64,000 bases of DNA. It comes from Reyranella sp. CPCC 100927. Lineage in GTDB: Bacteria > Pseudomonadota > Alphaproteobacteria > Reyranellales > Reyranellaceae. This document shows positions 58,303 through 64,000 of this stretch, piece by piece; the first letter of the stretch is position 1, and every line of letters begins with the position of its first letter. The translations under genes were made by a program, and so were the position numbers. Under the pieces are notes generated by a model. That model was given only the letters and a program-made list of their open reading frames with translations. It had not been told where the DNA came from and made no database searches. The stretch spans positions 186,001 to 250,000 of the forward strand of contig NZ_VOHA01000009.1 of assembly GCF_007859315.1 (NCBI RefSeq), read 5' to 3'.

Positions 58303-59295
58303 CTACCGCGGCGCCGGTCGCGCTTTCGTGAGCACGTCGGGGTTCACCACGTTGGTCGGGGTTCCGGCGGCGTAGGCGACGATCTGGTCGAAGATGTCGG
58401 CGAATTGCAGTTCGTACTCCTCGCGCGAGACGTAGCCGATGTGCGGCGTGGCGATGACATTGTCGAGCGCCAGCAGGGGATGCGCCGGATCGCGCACCGG
58501 CTCCTGCTCAAAGACATCGACCGCGGCCATGCCCGGGCGTCCGGCGCGCAGGGCTGCGGCCAAAGCGCCGGGTGCGATCAGCGGCGCCCGGCTGGTGTTC
58601 ACCAGCAGCGCCGTCGGCTTCATGCGCGCCAGGTCATCGGCGCCGACGATGCCGCGCGTCGCGTCGACCAGGCGCATGTGCAGCGAAATCACGTCGCAGC
58701 GCTCGAAGAAGTCCGCCTTGCCGGCGGCCACGGGCCATCCGTCGGCCTGGGCTCGGGCCAGCGACTCTGGTCGCGCCCACACCAGCACGTCCATGCCGAA
58801 CGCCCTGCCGTATTCGGCGACCACCTTGCCGATGCGGCCGTAACCATAGATGCCGAGCGTCTTGCCGCGCACCGTGCTGCCGACACCGATCTGCCAGTTA
58901 CCGGCCTTCAGCGCCGCCATCTGCTGCGGGATCTGCCGCATGGCCGCCAGCACCAGTCCCCAGGTCAACTCGGCGGTGGCGTAGGACGGCGTGCCGGCAT
59001 GCAGGTTCGACGACACGATGATGCCCAGCCGCGTGCAGGCGTCGATGTCGATGTGCGGATAGACGCTGCGTTGGCTGATCAGCCGCAGATTCGGCAGGCG
59101 TTCCAGCAGCGGCGCGCGGATCTGCGTGCGTTCGCGGATCAGCACCAGCGCTTCCGTCTCGCGCAGTCGTTCCGCCAAGGGTTCGACGTCCTGCAGGTGG
59201 TCGTTCCAGATCGTGACGTCATGGCCGTCAAGCGCGGCGAAGCAGGCCAGCGTGCGCAGCGTGTCGTGGTAGTCGTCCAGGATCGTGACCTTCAT
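58303..59295 (-). CDS. D-2-hydroxyacid dehydrogenase family protein
   Basis: A 330-residue NAD-dependent enzyme. The Rossmann loop [16 protein letters not shown] is at about residue 145. The catalytic Arg, Glu and His are in the family positions (NTSRAPLI, then VDVFEQEPV, then ATPHIGYVS). It belongs to the SerA/glyoxylate/hydroxypyruvate reductase-like group. The N-terminal [16 protein letters not shown] is a frequent form in this clade, often of unknown substrate. No serine-pathway genes adjoin. Confidence 0.88.
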   Translation of the reverse strand: MKVTILDDYHDTLRTLACFAALDGHDVTIWNDHLQDVEPLAERLRETEALVLIRERTQIRAPLLERLPNLRLISQRSVYPHIDIDACTRLGIIVSSNLHAGTPSYATAELTWGLVLAAMRQIPQQMAALKAGNWQIGVGSTVRGKTLGIYGYGRIGKVVAEYGRAFGMDVLVWARPESLARAQADGWPVAAGKADFFERCDVISLHMRLVDATRGIVGADDLARMKPTALLVNTSRAPLIAPGALAAALRAGRPGMAAVDVFEQEPVRDPAHPLLALDNVIATPHIGYVSREEYELQFADIFDQIVAYAAGTPTNVVNPDVLTKARPAPR

Positions 59296-59309
59296 GGCGT
59301 CCCATCCTT

Positions 59310-59455
59310 ACCTTCCCCCGCTTGCGGGGGAAGGTGGCGCGTAGCGCCGGATGGGGGTGTTGCAACGGCAACGGCGCCACATTCATACAGTGAGTCCATG
59401 CGGGCATCCCCCATCCGCCCCTTCGGGGCACCTTCCCCCGCAGGCGGGGGAAGGT
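59310..59455. repeat. Nested palindromic element between 2-hydroxyacid dehydrogenase and glutamate synthase-like genes (family C)
   Basis: Two 48-base arms (59310-59357 and 59408-59455) are complementary at about 42 of 48 positions. Each arm itself contains an 11-bp hairpin with the ACCTTCCCCCG core (59310-59335 and 59430-59455) and a second small hairpin. The layout parallels that at 34015-34137. Confidence 0.88.
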
Positions 59456-59459
59456 AAAC

Positions 59460-61070
59460 TCACCCCGCGGCGAAGCTGTCGGCGCGGGCGGCGCGCCAAG
59501 CGTCGGCGAAGCGCGGATCGTCGGTGCCGGCCAGCAGCTCGCCCGGCTTCAGGAAGCGGTAGATCTGGTCGAAGCGCTGGACCAGGTTGGGTGCCACGCG
59601 CTGGGAAAAGTGGCGCGGCTGCAGGTCCTGCGGATGCTCCAGGCCGGCAGCGGCCACCACTTCGGCCAGCGCCTTCAAGGTCGAGCGATGGAAGCGGTAG
59701 ACGCGCTCGGCCTTGTCGGGCACGACCAGGGCGCGCATGCGCAGCGGATCCTGCGTGGCGACGCCGACCGGGCAGCGGTCGGTGTGGCAGCTGGTCGACT
59801 GGATGCAGCCCAGCGCGAACATGAAGCCGCGGGCCGCGTTGCCCCAGTCGGCGCCCAGCGCCAGGACGCGCGCGATGTCGAAGGCCGAGGTGATCTTGCC
59901 GCTGGCGCCGATGCGGATGCGGTCGCGGATGTTGAGGCCGACCAGCGCGTTGTGCACGAACATCAGCCCGTCACGCAATGGCATGCCGATATGGTCGATG
60001 AATTCCAGCGGCGCGGCGCCGGTGCCGCCCTCGGTGCCGTCGACCACGATGAAGTCCGGATAGATGTTGCTCTCCAGCATCGCCTTGCAGATGCCGAGGA
60101 ATTCCCAGGGATGGCCGACGCAGAGCTTGAAGCCGACCGGCCGGCCGCCGCTGAGATCGCGCAGGCGGGCGATGAACTGCATCAGCTCCATCGGCGTGGA
60201 GAACGCCGAATGGCTCGGCGGCGAGATGCAGTCGACGCCCTGCACGACGCCGCGCGTGGCGGCGATCTCGGCCGACACCTTGGCGCCGGGCAGCACGCCG
60301 CCGTGGCCCGGCTTGGCGCCCTGCGACAGCTTGATCTCGACCATCTTGATCTGCGGGCTGGCCACGGTCTCGGCGAAGCGCTCGGCGCTGAACGTGCCGT
60401 CGGGATTGCGGCAGCCGAAATAGCCGCTGCCGATCTCCCAGATGATGTCGCCGCCGTATTCACGATGATAGGGGCTGAAGCCGCCCTCGCCGGTGTCGTG
60501 CGCGAAGCCGCCCTTCTTGGCACCCTTGTTCAGCGCCCGTACGGCATTGGGCGACAGCGCACCGAAGCTCATCGCCGATATGTTGAATACCGACGCCGAG
60601 TAGGGCTGTTTGCAGTCCGGCCCGCCGATCATGACCCGGAACGGATCCTTCGAGGGGCTGCGCGCGGCGATCGAGTGGTTCAGCCATTCGAATGGCGTGC
60701 CGTAGACGTCGAGCTGGGTGCCGAACGGCTTCTTGTCGAGCTGGCCCTTGGCGCGCTGGTAGACGATCGAGCGTTTGTCGCGGCTGAACGGCGCGCCGTC
60801 GGTGTCGCTCTCCAGGAAGTACTGGCGGATCTCGGGCCGGATCTCTTCGAGCAGGAAGCGGATGTGGGCAGCGATCGGATAGTTGCGCAGGATGCTGTGC
60901 TTTTTCTGCAGCACGTCGTGCACGCCCAGGCCCGCCAGCGCCGCCGCGATCAGGAAGGGGATCAGGAATCCGGCATAGACGAACGACAGGAGCAGGCAGG
61001 CGATCGCCACCAGCACCGACAGCGTGAAGACGACATAGCGCGGCGTGAAGGCAAGGCTGATCGTGTCCAT
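59460..61070 (-). CDS. FMN-binding glutamate synthase-like protein, membrane-anchored
   Basis: A 536-residue protein. Two hydrophobic segments at the N-terminus (about residues 12-50) suggest a membrane anchor. A glutamate synthase central/FMN domain follows: MSFGALSPNAVRALN, the conserved GEGGFSPYHRE, SQGAKPGHGGVLPG, DGTEGGTGAAP and the Cys cluster CIQSTSCHTDRCPVGVATQ that could bind a 3Fe-4S cluster. It lacks the glutamine amidotransferase domain of large-chain GltB, so it is a GltB-like 'YerD/glutamate synthase domain 2' protein of uncertain activity. GGGGAAG before ATG 61070 supports the start. Confidence 0.88.
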   Translation of the reverse strand: MDTISLAFTPRYVVFTLSVLVAIACLLLSFVYAGFLIPFLIAAALAGLGVHDVLQKKHSILRNYPIAAHIRFLLEEIRPEIRQYFLESDTDGAPFSRDKRSIVYQRAKGQLDKKPFGTQLDVYGTPFEWLNHSIAARSPSKDPFRVMIGGPDCKQPYSASVFNISAMSFGALSPNAVRALNKGAKKGGFAHDTGEGGFSPYHREYGGDIIWEIGSGYFGCRNPDGTFSAERFAETVASPQIKMVEIKLSQGAKPGHGGVLPGAKVSAEIAATRGVVQGVDCISPPSHSAFSTPMELMQFIARLRDLSGGRPVGFKLCVGHPWEFLGICKAMLESNIYPDFIVVDGTEGGTGAAPLEFIDHIGMPLRDGLMFVHNALVGLNIRDRIRIGASGKITSAFDIARVLALGADWGNAARGFMFALGCIQSTSCHTDRCPVGVATQDPLRMRALVVPDKAERVYRFHRSTLKALAEVVAAAGLEHPQDLQPRHFSQRVAPNLVQRFDQIYRFLKPGELLAGTDDPRFADAWRAARADSFAAG

Positions 61071-61084
61071 GATGCTTCCCCATG

Positions 61085-61192
61085 AATCACCACGGAGGCA
61101 GGAAGGACCCCGAGGTCACAGAGGACGATATGGCGTGCCAGCGGCGTGCAGCGCCTCTCTGTGCTCTCGGTGTCCTCGGTGCCTCCGTGGTT
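61085..61192. repeat. Palindromic intergenic element, family E
   Basis: The left arm 61085-61124 and the right arm 61154-61192 are largely complementary. The shared core is CCACGGAGGCA, then a GAGGTCACAGAGG or GAGGACACCGAGAG-like stretch. It lies upstream of the glutamate synthase-like gene start and fills most of the 204-base gap before the dehydrogenase gene. Confidence 0.75.
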
Positions 61193-61274
61193 CCATCTTT
61201 TGTCTCTCGGTCACCTGACAGCGCGATTGACGCACTGCCCAGTGACAGCCCGGTGACGCGTCTATTCCCGGCGA

Positions 61275-62417
61275 TCAACCTTTGCTCGGGTCGATCAGGA
61301 ACTTCTCGCCGGTGGCGCGCTTGGCGTAGGCAGCGATGGCATCCAGCTGCAGCGCCTCGGGCAGCGACACGACCCTGGTATAGTGGCTGGCGAACGTGGT
61401 CTTCAGATTGCTGACGACACGCTGACGCAGCCGCTGCTGGTCGGCGCGGCCGATCTTCTGCAGGAACGGTGTCAGCAGCCAGCCGCCGACCGACCATGCC
61501 ATGCCGTAGCTGCGCACCAGCTCGGTCGGCCCGGTGTTCAGCGCACCGTAGATGTAGACCTGCTTGTGCACGGTCGAGCCGTAGCGGCTGTAGCCCGCCG
61601 CGGTCTTGTTGGCGGCCATCTCCATGGCCGCCAGGATCTGGCTGGCCAGCTTGCCGCCACCGATGGCATCGAAGGCGATCGTGGCGCCGGTGTCGACCAG
61701 GGCCTGTGTCAGATCATCGGTGAACGACGATGCCGTCGAATCAACGACATGCCTGGCGCCGATGTCGCGCAAGGTCTTGGCCTGCGCCGCGCTGCGCACG
61801 ATGTTGACCAGGCCGATACCGTCCTCCAGGCAGATCTTGTTCAGCATCTGGCCCAGGTTCGACGCCGCCGCGGTGTGCACCAGCGCCTTGTGCCCTTCGC
61901 GCTTCATCGTCTCGGTCATGCCCAGCGCCGTCAGCGGGTTGACGAACCATGACGCGCCTTCCGTCGCCGTGGTGCCGGCCGGCAGTTCCTGGCAATCGCT
62001 CGCCTTGATCAGGCGGTACTGTGCGTACATCGCGCCGCCGATCATCGACACCGTCTTGCCCTTCAGTGCTTGCGCCGCTTCCGACGTGCCGGCGGCGATC
62101 ACGGTGCCGGCACCCTCGTTGCCCACCGGCATCGACTGGTCCAGCCGCGCCGCCAGGAAGGGCAGCGACGCCGCCGGCACCTTGGCCGTGACGACGATTT
62201 CCGCGCCGCGGCCGGCGGCTTTCGCCGTCGACATGTCGGCCGGGCCCAGCAGCAGGCCGAGGTCGGAGGGATTGATCGGCGTCGCCGCCACCTTCACCAC
62301 GACCTGGTCGGGGCCCGGCTCGGGCACGCTGACCGTGGCCAGCGACAGTTCGAGCTCACCGCTCTTGCGGATGAGGGAGCGCAGCTCCAGGCCTGTCGCG
62401 TTCTTTCCATCGCTCAT
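61275..62417 (-). CDS. Zinc-binding-type alcohol dehydrogenase / quinone reductase family protein (MDR)
   Basis: A 380-residue MDR-superfamily protein. The N-terminal GroES-like domain contains VVVKVAATPINPSDLGLLLG and VGNEGAGTVIAAG. The cofactor domain has HTAAASNLGQMLNKIC in place of the typical GxGxxG pattern and IAFDAIGGGKLA. Structural-zinc cysteines are not evident, so it is the quinone-oxidoreductase-like (zinc-free) subgroup. ATG 62417 with TTGGAG upstream is favoured over the longer open frame. It is divergent from the following solute-binding protein. Confidence 0.85.
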   Translation of the reverse strand: MSDGKNATGLELRSLIRKSGELELSLATVSVPEPGPDQVVVKVAATPINPSDLGLLLGPADMSTAKAAGRGAEIVVTAKVPAASLPFLAARLDQSMPVGNEGAGTVIAAGTSEAAQALKGKTVSMIGGAMYAQYRLIKASDCQELPAGTTATEGASWFVNPLTALGMTETMKREGHKALVHTAAASNLGQMLNKICLEDGIGLVNIVRSAAQAKTLRDIGARHVVDSTASSFTDDLTQALVDTGATIAFDAIGGGKLASQILAAMEMAANKTAAGYSRYGSTVHKQVYIYGALNTGPTELVRSYGMAWSVGGWLLTPFLQKIGRADQQRLRQRVVSNLKTTFASHYTRVVSLPEALQLDAIAAYAKRATGEKFLIDPSKG

Positions 62418-62543
62418 GATCAATCTCCAAGGACGGGCAGGGCTGCCCGGTTCGTTCGCGCCATCTTTGCGTGAATGACTGGCGCTCACAAGCGCGGGTC
62501 ATCATCATGGGCCGCCATCCATCGCGATCGTTGAGGGGAAACC

Positions 62544-64000
62544 ATGAGGCAGGCTTTCTGGCACGCCATCCAGGCGCTCGCTGTTGCACTGGCGCTGTCG
62601 CCTGCCGGCGGTGGCGCGTTCGCCCAGAGCCATCTGCGCATCGGGCTGGGCGATGATCCCGACGTGCTCGACCCGACCCTGTCGCGCACCTACACCGCGC
62701 GCATCGTCTTCGCCGCCGTTTGCGACAAGCTGTTCGACATCGACGCCCGGCTCAACATCGTCCCGCAGCTCGCGCTTGGTCACGAAACGTCAGCCGATGG
62801 CAAGACCGTGACCATCAAGCTGCGCCCCGATGTGACGTTCCATGACGGCACGCCCTTCGATGCCGCCGCCGCCAAATACAGTCTCGAGCGCCACATCAAC
62901 TTCAGGGGCTCGTTTCGCAAGCCGGAGCTGGCCTCGATCGACAGCGTCGAGGCGGCCGATCCGCTCACCATCAAGCTGCATCTGAAGGCGCCGTTCTCGC
63001 CGCTGCTGGCACAGCTGGCCGATCGCGCCGGCATGATGGTGTCGCCGGCAGCGGCCGAGGCCGCCGGCGACCGGTTCGGCCTCAAGCCGGTGTGCGCCGG
63101 ACCCTACCGGTTCGTCGAGCGCGTGCAGCAGGACCGTATCGTGGTCGAGAAGTTCGCCGGCTACTGGAACAAGGACAAGGTCTTCATCGACAGGATCACC
63201 TACCTGCCGATCGTGAACGCGACGGTGCGGCTGCAGACGTTGCGGGCCGGCGGGCTGGATCTGATCGAACGCGTGCTGGCGACCGATATCAAGACGGTGC
63301 GCGACGATCCGCGGCTCAAGCTCAGCAAGACGGTGTCGCTGGGCTGGTTCGGCCTGCTGGTCAACGTCGCCAACGGACCCAAGGCCGACAACCCGCTGGG
63401 CAAGGACCCGCGTGTGCGCCAGGCCTTTGCGGCGAGCCTCGATCGCGAGGCCATCAACCAGGTCGTCTTCAACGGCGAGTTCGTGCCCGGCAACCAGTGG
63501 GTCAACCCGCAGAATCCCTACTACCAGGCCGCGTTCCCGGTGCCCAAGCGCGACATCGCCAAGGCCAAGGCGCTGTTGAAGGAAGCCGGCGTGACCGGAC
63601 GCCTGGCGATCGACTTCATGGTCAGCAACACGCCCGAGGAGCGGGCGGTGGCCGAACTGGTGCAGACCATGGCGGAGGAGGCGGGCTTCGATCTGAAGAT
63701 CCGCGTGACCGAAGTCGCCACCGCCTTGAAGCTGGCCGAGTCGGGCGACTTCCAGCTCTACATGAACAACTGGAGCGGTCGCGCCGATCCCGACGGCAAT
63801 TCGGTGATCTACCAGACCTGCGGTGCGCCGCAGAACATGGGGCATTACTGCGACAAGCAGATCGACGCCTGGCACCAGGAAGCGCGCGCTTCGAGCGATC
63901 CCGCGGTGCGCAAGGCAGCCTACGGCAAGATCGCCGCCAAGTTCCTGGCCGAAGGGTGGATCGTGTACGTCTACCACCCGCAAATCCTGATCGCGCACAG
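62544..64000 (+). CDS. ABC transporter substrate-binding protein, family 5 (3' truncated by window)
   Basis: The frame opens at ATG 62544 and has no stop before the window end, giving at least 485 residues. The N-terminus MRQAFWHAIQALAVALALSP and GGGAFAQS form a signal peptide. Family 5 features are LGDDPDVLDPTLSRTY, KLRPDVTFHDGTPFDAAAAKYS, CAGPYRF and DPRVRQAFAASLDREAINQ. It resembles dipeptide/glutathione-type (DppA/GsiB) receptors. A strong GAGGGGAA site lies 4 bases before the ATG. Permease and ATPase genes may follow beyond the window. Confidence 0.9.
   Translation, partial: MRQAFWHAIQALAVALALSPAGGGAFAQSHLRIGLGDDPDVLDPTLSRTYTARIVFAAVCDKLFDIDARLNIVPQLALGHETSADGKTVTIKLRPDVTFHDGTPFDAAAAKYSLERHINFRGSFRKPELASIDSVEAADPLTIKLHLKAPFSPLLAQLADRAGMMVSPAAAEAAGDRFGLKPVCAGPYRFVERVQQDRIVVEKFAGYWNKDKVFIDRITYLPIVNATVRLQTLRAGGLDLIERVLATDIKTVRDDPRLKLSKTVSLGWFGLLVNVANGPKADNPLGKDPRVRQAFAASLDREAINQVVFNGEFVPGNQWVNPQNPYYQAAFPVPKRDIAKAKALLKEAGVTGRLAIDFMVSNTPEERAVAELVQTMAEEAGFDLKIRVTEVATALKLAESGDFQLYMNNWSGRADPDGNSVIYQTCGAPQNMGHYCDKQIDAWHQEARASSDPAVRKAAYGKIAAKFLAEGWIVYVYHPQILIAH

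Overview
The window is a GC-rich (roughly two-thirds G+C) chromosomal segment of an alphaproteobacterium. The assignment rests on the gene content and order of the division and cell wall (dcw) cluster, the FtsZ C-terminal tail ending in [10 protein letters not shown], the MAKTRNG start of FtsA, bamD and recN following ftsZ, and a DUF1127 protein. A rhizobial or rhodospirillal-type soil or water bacterium fits. I cannot name a genus from the sequence alone.

Layout. (1) 1-9.9 kb: the end of a flotillin-like gene, a small membrane protein, a PLP trans-sulfuration enzyme, an alpha/beta hydrolase, an orphan family-5 solute-binding protein, a DUF882/M15 murein hydrolase-like protein, a TauE/SafE permease, a TerB-DnaJ membrane protein, an EamA exporter and a murein amidase. 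(2) 9.9-10.3 kb: the RNase P RNA gene (rnpB). (3) 10.3-13.0 kb: a WYL/YafY regulator divergent from a DUF1579-like gene and a glutathione S-transferase, with a likely operator between them, and a small unknown gene. (4) 13.0-33.1 kb: a 525-base control region, then a complete dcw cluster in one direction: mraZ-rsmH-ftsL-ftsI-murE-murF-mraY-murD-ftsW-murG-murC-murB-ddl-ftsQ-ftsA-ftsZ. Most junctions overlap by 4 bases and the cluster ends in a strong Rho-independent terminator. It encodes most of the cytoplasmic route to lipid II (murA is not in the window), the septal synthase FtsW/FtsI and the FtsL/Q/A/Z divisome core. (5) 33.1-35.9 kb: bamD and recN, with no lpxC between ftsZ and bamD. (6) 36.0-41.9 kb: an accessory block separating recN from its usual neighbour ligA. 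It holds a secreted protein of unknown function, an AraC regulator, and a hydrolase-YciI-MFS-SDR operon divergent from a TetR regulator with paired operator-like sites. (7) 42-51 kb: ligA, a second solute-binding protein and a 1606-residue SF1 helicase with a Vsr-like nuclease domain. (8) 51-64 kb: GNAT acetyltransferase, aminopeptidase P, a DUF1127 protein with a textbook terminator, prmA, SDR, histidine phosphatase, aldo/keto reductase, a D-2-hydroxyacid dehydrogenase, an FMN glutamate synthase-like protein, a quinone-reductase-like dehydrogenase, and the start of a third family-5 solute-binding protein cut by the window end.

The most distinctive non-coding feature is a rich set of intergenic palindromic elements of several families. 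Most sit in short gaps between genes. One lies between murB and ddl inside the essential operon. One degenerate copy lies inside the murG reading frame and appears to supply about 50 extra C-terminal residues to MurG. No tRNA genes, CRISPR arrays or recognisable transposases were seen.
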